Of a DNA stretch of 26,851 bases, positions 9,119 to 17,025 are shown one piece after another. Below the pieces are notes generated by a model. The model saw only the letters and a program-made list of their open reading frames with translations, was not told the DNA's origin and searched no databases. Position 1 is the stretch's first letter, and each line of letters begins with the position of its first letter. The position numbers and the translations under genes were made by a program. The stretch is from contig JAFPTE010000115.1 in assembly GCA_017400415.1 (NCBI GenBank), forward strand, positions 1 through 26,851. Reading direction: 5' to 3'. This stretch comes from Oscillospiraceae bacterium (lineage in GTDB: Bacteria > Bacillota > Clostridia > Oscillospirales > Oscillospiraceae).

Positions 9119-10240
9119 ATGTCCAAAGAGCTCATCCGTCTGAAGGACGTGTCTATGAAGTTTGACGGGGATACCATCCTGGATAACATCAATCTGTACT
9201 TCAACGATAAAGAGTTTTTGACGCTCCTGGGGCCCAGCGGCTGCGGTAAAACCACCACGCTACGTATCGTGGGTGGTTTTCTTGTGCCTACCTCAGGGGA
9301 TGTTTTGTTTGATGGGGTTAGAATCAACGACGTGCCCCCAAACAAGCGCCAGGTCAACACGGTCTTTCAGAAGTACGCGCTCTTCCCGCATCTGAACGTT
9401 TTTGACAACATCGCCTTCGGCCTTCGCATCCAGAAGGTGGCGAAGCCGGAGATAACGAAGCGGGTACAGGAAATGCTGGAGGTGGTAAGCCTGAAGGGCT
9501 TTGACCACCGTTCCGTAACCAGCCTGTCCGGCGGCCAGCAGCAGCGTGTGGCCATAGCCAGAGCCCTGGTGAACAACCCCAAGGTCCTTCTGCTGGACGA
9601 GCCTCTGGGCGCCCTGGATATGCGCCTGAGGAAGGATATGCAGCAGGAGCTCAAGCGCATCCAGCGGGAGATGGAGATAACCTTCATCTACGTTACCCAC
9701 GACCAGGAGGAGGCCCTGGCCATGAGCGACACTGTCGTCGTCATGGACGGGGGCCGCATCCAGCAGATCGGCACCCCCAAGGATATATATAATGAGCCGA
9801 AGAACGCCTTCGTGGCGGACTTTATCGGCGAGAGCAACATCGTGGACGGCATTATGCGGTCCGACGGCGTTGTGGAGATTTTCAACCGCAAGTTCCGCTG
9901 CCTGGATTCCGGCTTTGCCCCGGACGAGGCCGTGGACGTGGTCATCCGTCCGGAGGACGTGGACATAGTCCCGGAGAGCGAGGGCCAGCTTAAGGGCACC
10001 GTCACCCAGGTGACCTTCAAGGGCATGCAGTACGATATCATCGTGGATTTCTACGGCTTCAAGTGGCTTATCCAGACCACGGACTTCTGCCCGGAGGGCT
10101 CCAAAATCGGCATTAAAATCGACCCGGACGGCTTCCACGTTATGAAGAAGAGCCACTATTCCGGCATGTTCGGCGACTATTCCTCCTATTCCGAGGAATA
10201 CGACGAGATTTCCGACGCCGAAAGCGAGGCAGAGGAATGA
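9119..10240 (+). CDS. potA: Spermidine/putrescine ABC transporter ATP-binding protein PotA
   Basis: ATPase subunit of a polyamine importer. The product has 373 residues from ATG 9119, just after a purine-rich AGGGGGAGG run; ATGs at 9074 and 9104 are possible but add a tail foreign to the family. Walker A is GPSGCGKTT at residues 38-46, the ABC signature LSGGQQQRVAIARAL starts at residue 136, Walker B is VLLLDEPLGALD, and the switch His is in YVTHDQEEALAMSD. The C-terminal third is a TOBE-type regulatory domain (VVIRPEDVDIVPE), and the tail is acidic. Its gene overlaps potB by four bases. Identity as polyamine rather than another small substrate rests on the full potABCD set. Confidence 0.95.
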   Translation: MSKELIRLKDVSMKFDGDTILDNINLYFNDKEFLTLLGPSGCGKTTTLRIVGGFLVPTSGDVLFDGVRINDVPPNKRQVNTVFQKYALFPHLNVFDNIAFGLRIQKVAKPEITKRVQEMLEVVSLKGFDHRSVTSLSGGQQQRVAIARALVNNPKVLLLDEPLGALDMRLRKDMQQELKRIQREMEITFIYVTHDQEEALAMSDTVVVMDGGRIQQIGTPKDIYNEPKNAFVADFIGESNIVDGIMRSDGVVEIFNRKFRCLDSGFAPDEAVDVVIRPEDVDIVPESEGQLKGTVTQVTFKGMQYDIIVDFYGFKWLIQTTDFCPEGSKIGIKIDPDGFHVMKKSHYSGMFGDYSSYSEEYDEISDAESEAEE

Positions 10241-11097
10241 GCGGGGCCAAGAGCCGCCGGACGGCGGTGCTCCTGGGGCCCTACTCGGTCTGGGCAGCCC
10301 TGTTTATTCTGGTGCCCCTGTTCTTCGTGGCCTACTACGCCTTCACGGACAACAGCTTTAATTTCACCCTTGACAACATTCTCAAGTTCTTCACGGAGCA
10401 GAGCCGGGAGACCGGCAGCAGGATCTATCTGGATATCTTCTTCCGGAGCCTGAAGCTGGCGGTCATATCCACGGTCATCTGCCTGCTCATGGGCTACCCC
10501 CTGGCCTACATTATGACCAGAGCAGGGGAGAGGGCCCAGAAAATCATGATGGTCCTTATCATGATTCCCATGTGGATGAACTTCCTTATCCGTACCTACG
10601 CCTGGATGACCATACTCCAGGATACGGGCATTCTGAACGGCTTCATCCAGTCCCTGGGCCTCCAGCCCATCCACATCATCGGCACCGAGTCCGCCGTGGT
10701 GGTGGGCATGGTGTACGATTACCTGCCCTATATGGTCCTGCCCATCTACTCGGTCATGGCCAAGATGGACTATAAGCTGGTGGAGGCTGCCCGGGACCTG
10801 GGCTGCAACGGCCTGCAGGTCCTCCGGCGGGTCATCCTGCCCCTGTCGATACCCGGCATACTGAACGGAGTAACCATGGTGCTCATCCCCTCCATCAGCA
10901 CCTTCTATATCTCCCAGAAGCTGGGCAACGGCAAGTTCTTCCTGATCGGCGACGCCATCGAGGGGCAGTACGTCTCCAACAACCTGCACTTCGCCGCCGC
11001 CATGGCCTTTATCCTCATGGTGATTCTCCTGGCCGCCATGGCTCTTATAAAGTACCTGACCGGCCGCCGGGAATATGAGGGAGGTGCCAAGGCATGA
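10237..11097 (+). CDS. potB: Polyamine ABC transporter permease PotB
   Basis: First inner-membrane permease of the polyamine importer, 286 residues, about six membrane helices. The cytoplasmic EAA loop that docks onto PotA reads EAARDLGCNGLQVLRRVILPLSIPGI, with the conserved Gly three residues after the Ala-Arg-Asp stretch. The N-terminus MSGAKSRRTAVLLGPYSVWAALFILVPLFF matches PotB-type permeases. The start overlaps the potA stop (ATGA), and the stop overlaps the potC start in the same way, so the three genes are translationally coupled. Confidence 0.93.
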   Translation: MSGAKSRRTAVLLGPYSVWAALFILVPLFFVAYYAFTDNSFNFTLDNILKFFTEQSRETGSRIYLDIFFRSLKLAVISTVICLLMGYPLAYIMTRAGERAQKIMMVLIMIPMWMNFLIRTYAWMTILQDTGILNGFIQSLGLQPIHIIGTESAVVVGMVYDYLPYMVLPIYSVMAKMDYKLVEAARDLGCNGLQVLRRVILPLSIPGILNGVTMVLIPSISTFYISQKLGNGKFFLIGDAIEGQYVSNNLHFAAAMAFILMVILLAAMALIKYLTGRREYEGGAKA

Positions 11098-11918
11098 AAA
11101 TAGCATCCAAGGTCTACACCGCCCTGGTGTTCATCTTCCTTTTTGCGCCTATCGTGATTCTCCTGGTGTTCTCCTTCAACGAGGGGCGGAGCCTGGCCGT
11201 GTTCTCCGGCTTCTCCCTGAAATGGTACCGGGAGCTCTTCCGGGATGAGGCCACCCTCACCAGCGTCCGGAACACCCTGCTTCTGGCCGTCTCCGCCATG
11301 GTCATTTCCACGGTCATCGGCGTGGCCGCCTCCGTGGGCATCGAGCGGCTCCGTGCCAAGTGGCTGAAGACCGCCATCAACACCGTTACGGACATACCCA
11401 TGACGAACCCGGACATAATAACCGGTATATCCCTGATGCTCATGTTCGTGTTCGCCGGCCGGCTCTTCGGCCTGGCCAACAGCCTGAGCTTCTGGACCAT
11501 GCTCGTTGCCCACGTGACCTTCTGCCTGCCCTACGTGATTCTGCAGGTGCTTCCCAAGCTGAGGCAGCTGGACCCGGCTCTGCCGGAGGCCGCCATGGAC
11601 CTGGGCTGCACCCCCTGGGAGGCCTTCTTCAAGGTCACCATTCCGGAGATAATGCCCGGCATAGTCACCGGCGCCATCATGGCCTTCACCATGAGCCTGG
11701 ACGACTTCGTCATAAGCTATTTTACCTCCGGCGCCGGGTTCCAGACCCTGCCCATCCGTATCTACAATATGACCAAGAAGACGGTGACCCCCAAAATGTA
11801 CGCCCTGGCCACCATAATCTTCTTCGTTATACTGGCCCTGCTGCTCATATCCAACCTGACGGACGATGACGCCATGGCCAAAAGAAGAGAAAAGAAAAGA
11901 CTGAAAGGAAAAAGCTGA
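11094..11918 (+). CDS. potC: Polyamine ABC transporter permease PotC
   Basis: Second permease subunit, 274 residues with about six membrane helices. Its EAA loop is EAAMDLGCTPWEAFFKVTIPEIMPGI, followed by MAFTMSLDDFVISYFTSGAG, a segment typical of PotC. The C-terminal tail is highly basic (RREKKRLKGKS). Coupled to potB by an ATGA overlap; potD follows one base after its stop. Confidence 0.93.
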   Translation: MKIASKVYTALVFIFLFAPIVILLVFSFNEGRSLAVFSGFSLKWYRELFRDEATLTSVRNTLLLAVSAMVISTVIGVAASVGIERLRAKWLKTAINTVTDIPMTNPDIITGISLMLMFVFAGRLFGLANSLSFWTMLVAHVTFCLPYVILQVLPKLRQLDPALPEAAMDLGCTPWEAFFKVTIPEIMPGIVTGAIMAFTMSLDDFVISYFTSGAGFQTLPIRIYNMTKKTVTPKMYALATIIFFVILALLLISNLTDDDAMAKRREKKRLKGKS

Positions 11919-11919
11919 A

Positions 11920-13023
11920 TTGAAAAAGATTATCCCCGCCATTCTGATGGCAATGCTGCTGGCAGTGCTTCTGGCCTCCTGCGGCGGCTCCGGCAAGACT
12001 CTGAACGTTTACAACTGGGGCGAGTACATCTCCGACGGCTCCGAGGACAGCTACGACACCATCAAGGAGTTCGAGGCCTGGTATGAGGAGACCTACGGCG
12101 AGAAGGTCCACGTGAACTACGACACCTTCCAGTCCAACGAGGATATGTACGCTAAGCTCTCCGCCGGCGCCGTGAGCTACGACATCATCATCCCCTCCGA
12201 CTACATGATCGCCCGCATGGCCGCAGAGAACATGCTCCTGCCCCTGGATTTCAAGAACATCCCCAATTACTCCAATATCGACCAGAGCTTCAAGGGCCTT
12301 TACTATGACCCGGACAACAAGTACTCCGTGCCTTACACCTACGGCGTTGTGGGCATCATCTGGAACGCCAACGAGGTGGACGAGGCCGACGCCCATGGCT
12401 GGGACCTCTTATGGAACCCCAAGTACAAGGGCAAGATAGTCTCCTTCAATAACCCCCGTGACGCCTTCGGCACCGCCCAGTACCGTCTGGGGCTGGACGT
12501 GAACTCCACGGACAAGACCCAGTGGGACAGAGCCTACAATGAGCTCATGGCCCAGCGGCCCCTGCTCTACGGCCAGGTCATGGACGAGATCTACAACATC
12601 ATGGAGTCCGGCGAGGCCTCCGTCGGCATCTACTATGCCGGTGACTACTTCACCATGCTGGACGACCAGGCCGAGAAGGTGGACCTGCAGTTCTATTATC
12701 CGGACCCCACCAACTTCTATGTGGACGCCATGTGCATCCCCTCCTGCTGCCAGGAGAAGGAGCTGGCGGAGATTTTCATCAACTTCATGCTGAGCCGTGA
12801 CGCCGCCGTTGCCAACGCCGAGTACACCTATTACGCATCCCCCAACAAGATCGTGTACACCGACCCGGAGTACCTGGAGGACCTGGGCGAGGAAACCGTC
12901 GCCATCCTGTATCCCGGCATCGAGAACTTCTCCGAGCAGTACAACAAGCTGGCCTTCCGGAACCTGCCCCAGGAGACCCTGGACTATATGAACTCCCTCT
13001 GGGAGAACGTAAAGCTCAAATAA
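11920..13023 (+). CDS. potD: Polyamine-binding lipoprotein PotD
   Basis: Extracytoplasmic substrate-binding protein that delivers spermidine or putrescine to PotBC. It starts with TTG at 11920, preceded by AAGGA inside the potC end; this start gives an intact lipoprotein signal peptide, MKKIIPAILMAM through the lipobox LASC with the modified Cys at residue 21. The mature protein opens TLNVYNWGEYIS, the common start of PotD-like proteins, and continues YDIIIPSDYMIARM and YTYGVVGIIWN. The 367-residue length is normal. Codon use is strongly biased to ATC/GTC/CTG-type codons, suggesting high expression, as usual for a binding protein. Confidence 0.95.
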   Translation: MKKIIPAILMAMLLAVLLASCGGSGKTLNVYNWGEYISDGSEDSYDTIKEFEAWYEETYGEKVHVNYDTFQSNEDMYAKLSAGAVSYDIIIPSDYMIARMAAENMLLPLDFKNIPNYSNIDQSFKGLYYDPDNKYSVPYTYGVVGIIWNANEVDEADAHGWDLLWNPKYKGKIVSFNNPRDAFGTAQYRLGLDVNSTDKTQWDRAYNELMAQRPLLYGQVMDEIYNIMESGEASVGIYYAGDYFTMLDDQAEKVDLQFYYPDPTNFYVDAMCIPSCCQEKELAEIFINFMLSRDAAVANAEYTYYASPNKIVYTDPEYLEDLGEETVAILYPGIENFSEQYNKLAFRNLPQETLDYMNSLWENVKLK

Positions 13024-13029
13024 ACCCCT

Positions 13030-13051
13030 GAGAGCCCCGAAAGGGGCTCTC
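13030..13051 (+). terminator. Hairpin after potD, no U-tract
   Basis: GAGAGCCCC (13030-13038), loop GAAA, GGGGCTCTC (13043-13051): nine base pairs closed by a stable GNRA-type tetraloop. It is followed by AAAAAGTGCC, not by T, so it may act as a 3' end-protecting stem or a weak terminator of the pot operon rather than a classical intrinsic terminator. Confidence 0.55.
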
Positions 13052-13080
13052 AAAAAGTGCCTGCAGAGCAATTTTTGTGC

Positions 13081-13109
13081 TTGACATCCGCCGGCATTTC
13101 ATTTATAAT
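13081..13109 (+). promoter_or_regulatory. Perfect consensus sigma-A promoter of the DUF177-rpmF operon
   Basis: TTGACA at 13081-13086 and TATAAT at 13104-13109 are exactly 17 bases apart, matching consensus at all twelve positions. Expected transcription start is near 13116. This fits a ribosomal-protein operon with high expression and excludes an upstream start for the first gene. Confidence 0.92.
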
Positions 13110-13145
13110 ACTATGTGCCTTTATGATGGGTCAGAGAGGGTAATT

Positions 13146-13649
13146 ATGAAGCTTGACCTTCGTGAAATAATGGAGGAGGGCGGCGGCAGTCTGCCGTTTT
13201 CCTTTGAAGTCACCGCTGACGGCCTTGTTTTTTCCGGCGTAGATGAGTTCACCGCCCCGGTGGTGTTCTCCGGCCGGGTGGAAAACCACGCCGGCACCTT
13301 TACGGTGACCGGAGAGCTTGACAGTCAGATGGCCTGCACCTGCGGCCGCTGCCTTAAGCACTTCGTAAAACCCCTTCACATACCCGTCCGGGTCTACTTG
13401 GCGGAGGAGCTCCAGGATGAGGACTCCGAGGATATCTACCTCCTTTCGGAGGGCCGCTTCTGTGACCTTGACGAGATCGGCATGGAGGCGCTGGTCCTTA
13501 ATATGGAGCAGCGGCAGCTTTGCAGTGAGGACTGCAAAGGCCTATGTCCCAAATGCGGCAAAAATCTCAACGATGGCCCCTGCAACTGCGGGGAAGACCG
13601 AGACCCCAGGCTTGCTGTCCTATGGCAGCTCCTGGAGAACGATGAATAA
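13146..13649 (+). CDS. DUF177 / YceD-family protein
   Basis: Conserved protein almost always paired with rpmF; the family (YceD, DUF177) is linked to 23S rRNA accumulation in bacteria and plants, but its biochemical role is not settled. The product has 167 residues from ATG 13146; the frame extends upstream to 13077 but the promoter lies there, so translation must start later. GAGAGGG supplies the ribosome binding site. It contains CTCGRC in the middle and a cysteine cluster CSEDCKGLCPKCGKNLNDG near the C-terminus, consistent with a structural zinc site. rpmF follows 15 bp later. Confidence 0.9.
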   Translation: MKLDLREIMEEGGGSLPFSFEVTADGLVFSGVDEFTAPVVFSGRVENHAGTFTVTGELDSQMACTCGRCLKHFVKPLHIPVRVYLAEELQDEDSEDIYLLSEGRFCDLDEIGMEALVLNMEQRQLCSEDCKGLCPKCGKNLNDGPCNCGEDRDPRLAVLWQLLENDE

Positions 13650-13664
13650 ACAGGAGGTGTCACC

Positions 13665-13850
13665 ATGGCAGTACCGAAGAGAAAGGTTTCCAAAGCACGC
13701 AGAGATAAGAGACGGGGTTCCAACTGGAAGCTCAGCGTTCCCGGCCTCGTTCCCTGCCCCAAGTGCGGTGAGCTGAATCTGCCCCACCGTGCCTGCAGAG
13801 CCTGCGGCGCTTACAACGGCCGTGAGGTCGTGGCAGTAGAGGCGAAGTAA
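13665..13850 (+). CDS. rpmF: 50S ribosomal protein L32
   Basis: Small ribosomal protein of the large subunit, 61 residues. It begins MAVPKRKVSKARRDKRR, the typical basic L32 start, and has the zinc-ribbon cysteines CPKC and CRAC, so it is the zinc-binding (C+) form. The ribosome binding site is AGGAGGT. It shares the strong promoter at 13081 with the DUF177 gene and is followed by an intrinsic terminator. Confidence 0.98.
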   Translation: MAVPKRKVSKARRDKRRGSNWKLSVPGLVPCPKCGELNLPHRACRACGAYNGREVVAVEAK

Positions 13851-13864
13851 GTTATCGCTCATTT

Positions 13865-13894
13865 AGGCGACGGGCTGGGCCCGCCGCCTTTTTT
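13865..13894 (+). terminator. Intrinsic terminator of rpmF
   Basis: AGGCG-A-CGGGC (13865-13875) pairs with GCCCG-C-CGCCT (13879-13889) with one internal mismatch and a 3-base loop, followed by TTTTT. The next gene starts only 22 bp later. Confidence 0.85.
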
Positions 13895-13915
13895 GATTTC
13901 AAAGGGGGGACCTGC

Positions 13916-15217
13916 ATGAACAACAAAATAAGCACCGTGCGGCCCCATTCTCCCGCCGCCCGGGCGGGCATAGTACCCGGCGATACGCTCCTGGAGATTG
14001 ACGGCCATATTATCCGGGACGTGCTGGACTATATGTATTACGGCTATGACAGCCACGCCCTGTTCCTCATCCGCCGTGCCGACGGCACCGAGGAAACGGT
14101 GAAGGTCCGGAAGGCGCCGGGGGAGGACAGCGGCCTGGATTTTGAGACCTATCTGATGGATAAGGCCCGGTCCTGCGCCAATAACTGCATCTTCTGCTTC
14201 GTGGACCAGATGCCGGAGGGCATGCGGGAGACTTTGTACTTCAAGGATGATGACGTGCGCCTCTCCTTCCTGACCGGCAGCTATATCACCCTGACAAATA
14301 TGTCCGAGCGGGAGATTCAGCGCATAATAAGCCTGAAAATCAGCCCCATAAACGTCTCCGTCCACACCATGGAGCCGTCTCTGCGCTGCATGATGCTGGG
14401 GAACCGGCGGGCAGGGGAGGGCATTGAGATAGTCCGGCGGCTGGCTGCGGCCGGCATCGAGATGAACTGCCAGATAGTCTGCTGCCCGGAGATTAACGAC
14501 GGGGAGCATCTGCGCTACACCATGGAGGAGCTCAGTAAGCTCCATCCGGCGGTAAACAGCGTCTCCGTCATTCCCGTAGGGCTCACCAGGTTCCGGGAGG
14601 GCCTCTTCCCCCTTAAGCCCTTTACCCCCGAGCACGCCGCCGAGACCCTGGACCTTATTGCGGAGCTTACGGATAAGTACCTGGCGGAGAAGGGCAGCAG
14701 GATTTTCTTCCCCTCGGATGAGTTCTTCCTGAAGGCCGGCAGGCCCCTGCCGGAGGAGGACTGGTACGAGGGCTACCCCCAGCTGGAAAACGGCGTGGGG
14801 CTCATAAGACTGATGATAACGGAGTTTTCCCAGGCTCTGGCGGAGTGCGAGGGCCCGGCTCTGGGCACCCCCTTCTCCATGGCCACCGGCGGCGCCTCCG
14901 CATTTATGCTGACGGAGCTTCTGCGGCTGGCAAAGGAAAAGTTCCCCGGAATCGACGGAACGGTCTACACCATTATGAACGACTTCTTCGGTCACAGCAT
15001 CGACGTGGCGGGCCTCATAACCGGCGGGGACCTTATAAACCAGCTGCGGGGCAAGCCGCTGGGCAAAACTCTTTATATAACGAACCGGATGCTCAAGGAC
15101 GGGGAGAACATCTTCCTGGACGACGTGACCCTGGAGGAGGCCTCCCGGGCCCTGGGCGTGCCCATAGTGCCCATCTCCGGCGGGGGAGCGGAGCTTCTGG
15201 AAGTAATGCTTAGATAA
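13916..15217 (+). CDS. DUF512 protein with PDZ-like and radical SAM-type domains
   Basis: Conserved protein of unknown function in Firmicutes. The 433-residue product has a PDZ-like segment at residues ~5-65 (PAARAGIVPGDTLLEIDG), then a cysteine triad C87-x3-C91-x2-C94 (CANNCIFC) of the radical SAM type that should hold a 4Fe-4S cluster, and a C-terminal DUF512 domain with the GGGAELLEVMLR end. Several further cysteines (IVCCPE) could bind metal. The start follows a purine-rich AAAGGGGGGA. It lies directly behind the rpmF terminator and 12 bp ahead of der, a common pairing, suggesting a link to ribosome biogenesis, but the substrate is unknown. Confidence 0.88.
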   Translation: MNNKISTVRPHSPAARAGIVPGDTLLEIDGHIIRDVLDYMYYGYDSHALFLIRRADGTEETVKVRKAPGEDSGLDFETYLMDKARSCANNCIFCFVDQMPEGMRETLYFKDDDVRLSFLTGSYITLTNMSEREIQRIISLKISPINVSVHTMEPSLRCMMLGNRRAGEGIEIVRRLAAAGIEMNCQIVCCPEINDGEHLRYTMEELSKLHPAVNSVSVIPVGLTRFREGLFPLKPFTPEHAAETLDLIAELTDKYLAEKGSRIFFPSDEFFLKAGRPLPEEDWYEGYPQLENGVGLIRLMITEFSQALAECEGPALGTPFSMATGGASAFMLTELLRLAKEKFPGIDGTVYTIMNDFFGHSIDVAGLITGGDLINQLRGKPLGKTLYITNRMLKDGENIFLDDVTLEEASRALGVPIVPISGGGAELLEVMLR

Positions 15218-15229
15218 GAGGACAAGAAT

Positions 15230-16555
15230 ATGTCAAAACCTATCGTTTCAATAGTGGGCCGCCCCAACGTGGGCAAGAGCATGCTCTTCAACCGCCTGGC
15301 GGGCAAGCGGCTGTCCATCGTGGAGGATACCCCCGGCGTCACCCGGGACCGGCTTTATGCGGACTGCGAATGGGTGGGCAGGCCCTTCATCATTGTGGAT
15401 ACCGGCGGCATCGAGCCCCGGGCGGACAGCGAGATTCTCTCCTTCATGCGTGCCCAGGCCATGGCTGCCATGGATGAGGCGGACGTTATCGTCCTGGTGT
15501 GCGATATCACCACCGGCGTCACCGCCGCCGACAAGGAGGTGGCCAATATGCTCCTCCGGTCCAAGAAGCCCATCGTTCTGGCGGTGAACAAGATGGACTC
15601 CGTGGGCCCCACGGACCCGGAGATTTATGAGTTTTACTCCCTGGGCGTGGGGGATCCCATCTCCGTCTCCGCCGTCCACGGCCACGGCACCGACGAGCTT
15701 CTGGACGCCTGCGTGGCCTATTTCCCCCCGGAGGAGGACTACGGGGAGGAGCCGGACCGCATCAAAATCGCCGTCATCGGCAAGCCCAACGCCGGCAAAT
15801 CCTCCATCATAAACTGTATTCTGGGCCAGGAGCGGGTCATAGTCTCCGACGTGGCGGGCACCACCCGTGACGCCGTGGACACCCCCTTTGAGAATGAGTG
15901 GGGCAAGTACCTGTTCATCGACACCGCCGGCATGCGGAAAAAGTCCAGGGTAAACGACAAAATCGAAAAATACTCCGTCATGCGTGCCCAGGCCGCCATC
16001 GAGCGGGCGGACGTGTGCCTCATCATGATCGACGCCCGGGACGGGGTCACGGAGCAGGATACAAAGGTTGCCGGGCTGGCCCACGAGGCAGGCAAGGCCA
16101 GCGTCATCGTTGTGAACAAGTGGGACCTGGTGGAGAAGGACGACAAGACCATGGACAAAATGCGTGAGAAGGTCCGGGGCGACCTGGTGTTCATGCAGTA
16201 TGCCCCCATCGTCTTCGTCTCCGCCCTGACGGGCCAGAGAGTGGACCGGATATTCGAGCTTGTGAATTATGTTAACGAGCAGGCCGCCACCCGCATCACC
16301 ACCGGCATGCTGAACAACGTCCTGGCGGACGCCCAGGCCCGGGTCCAGCCGCCTACGGACAAGGGCAGGAGACTGAAGATATATTATGTAACCCAAATCG
16401 GCGTGAAGCCCCCCCACTTCGTCTTCTTCTGCAACGACGCCGAGCTTTTCCACTTCTCCTATCAGCGCTACCTGGAAAACCGCATCCGGGAGACCTTCGG
16501 CCTGGAGGGCACCCCGGTCCGCATAACCATCCGCCAGCGGGGCGACGAAAACTAA
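15230..16555 (+). CDS. der: Ribosome-assembly GTPase Der (EngA)
   Basis: Essential GTPase with two tandem G domains that acts in maturation of the 50S subunit. The 441-residue product has G1 loops GRPNVGKS at residues 10-17 and GKPNAGKS at 184-191, matching G3 motifs (DTGG and DTAGM), NKMD and NKWD G4 motifs, and a C-terminal KH-like domain ending GTPVRITIRQRG. All nucleotide-binding motifs are intact. In Firmicutes der is often followed by plsY or gpsA; here a terminator follows and the next gene is convergent. Confidence 0.97.
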   Translation: MSKPIVSIVGRPNVGKSMLFNRLAGKRLSIVEDTPGVTRDRLYADCEWVGRPFIIVDTGGIEPRADSEILSFMRAQAMAAMDEADVIVLVCDITTGVTAADKEVANMLLRSKKPIVLAVNKMDSVGPTDPEIYEFYSLGVGDPISVSAVHGHGTDELLDACVAYFPPEEDYGEEPDRIKIAVIGKPNAGKSSIINCILGQERVIVSDVAGTTRDAVDTPFENEWGKYLFIDTAGMRKKSRVNDKIEKYSVMRAQAAIERADVCLIMIDARDGVTEQDTKVAGLAHEAGKASVIVVNKWDLVEKDDKTMDKMREKVRGDLVFMQYAPIVFVSALTGQRVDRIFELVNYVNEQAATRITTGMLNNVLADAQARVQPPTDKGRRLKIYYVTQIGVKPPHFVFFCNDAELFHFSYQRYLENRIRETFGLEGTPVRITIRQRGDEN

Positions 16556-16597
16556 AAAAATCCCCCACCGGGATTCCGGCGGGGGATAACTCTTTTT
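16554..16597. terminator. Bidirectional terminator between der and rpmB
   Basis: TCCCCC-A-CCGG (16561-16571), loop GATT, CCGG-C-GGGGGA (16576-16586): ten pairs with one mismatch. Poly-A on the left (16554-16560) gives a U-tract for - strand transcripts, and TCTTTTT on the right (16591-16597) serves the + strand, so one stem can stop both convergent genes. Confidence 0.85.
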
Positions 16598-16605
16598 GTG
16601 GGCGA

Positions 16606-16794
16606 TTACACAGCACGGGTAACTTTACCGCTGCGGAGGCACCTTGTGCAAACATACACATGACGGGGAGCTCCGTTCACCACAGCCTTGACACGCTTCA
16701 CATTGGGCTTCCAGGTGCGGTTGCTTCTCCTGTGGGAGTGGGAAACCTGGATACCGAACGCAACATCCTTGCCGCAAAATTCACACTTTGCCAT
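16606..16794 (-). CDS. rpmB: 50S ribosomal protein L28
   Basis: Large-subunit ribosomal protein, 62 residues. It begins MAKCEFCGKDVAFG, includes the SHSHRRSNRTWKPN segment typical of L28, and ends VYVCTRCLRSGKV. The paired CEFC and CTRC motifs make it the zinc-binding (C+) form, like the L32 in this window. AAGGAGGTG lies just upstream of the start. It is the only complete gene here on the - strand and is divergently arranged from hprK. Confidence 0.98.
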   Translation of the reverse strand: MAKCEFCGKDVAFGIQVSHSHRRSNRTWKPNVKRVKAVVNGAPRHVYVCTRCLRSGKVTRAV

Positions 16795-16869
16795 TTCAGC
16801 ACCTCCTTAATAAATCTACCGTAAACCCAAATCCTGGGAAAGGCACGCTAATTCTCAAATAGCCTATAA

Positions 16870-16898
16870 AGTATAGCAGAAAGCTGACGAAAAAGCAA
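16870..16898 (-). promoter_or_regulatory. Sigma-A promoter of rpmB
   Basis: On the - strand, TTGCTT (16898-16893) and TATACT (16875-16870) are separated by 17 bases. The expected start near 16863 gives a leader of about 70 nt. Confidence 0.65.
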
Positions 16899-16944
16899 GC
16901 ATATTTTTCTAAAAAATGAAAATATAAATTCCTACGGAAAGCAC

Positions 16945-16973
16945 TTGCAAAACGGCGGGATTTTTATTAAAAT
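16945..16973 (+). promoter_or_regulatory. Sigma-A promoter of the hprK operon
   Basis: TTGCAA at 16945-16950 and TAAAAT at 16968-16973 are separated by 17 bases. It lies in the AT-rich 231-bp gap shared with the divergent rpmB promoter and is the only promoter I see for the seven genes down to rqcH. No clear catabolite-responsive (cre) operator overlaps it. Confidence 0.65.
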
Positions 16974-17025
16974 CTACCATATGAAAGTATGTGCACAGCC
17001 CGTCATCTAATTAAGGAGGCACCCT

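Noticed and set aside
13077..13145. Upstream start for the DUF177 protein
   Set aside because: The perfect -35/-10 promoter lies within this stretch, so the transcript begins after it.
16976..16996. Possible catabolite-responsive (cre) operator near the hprK promoter
   Set aside because: The TGAAAGTATGTGCA stretch misses the central CG and other conserved positions of the cre consensus.
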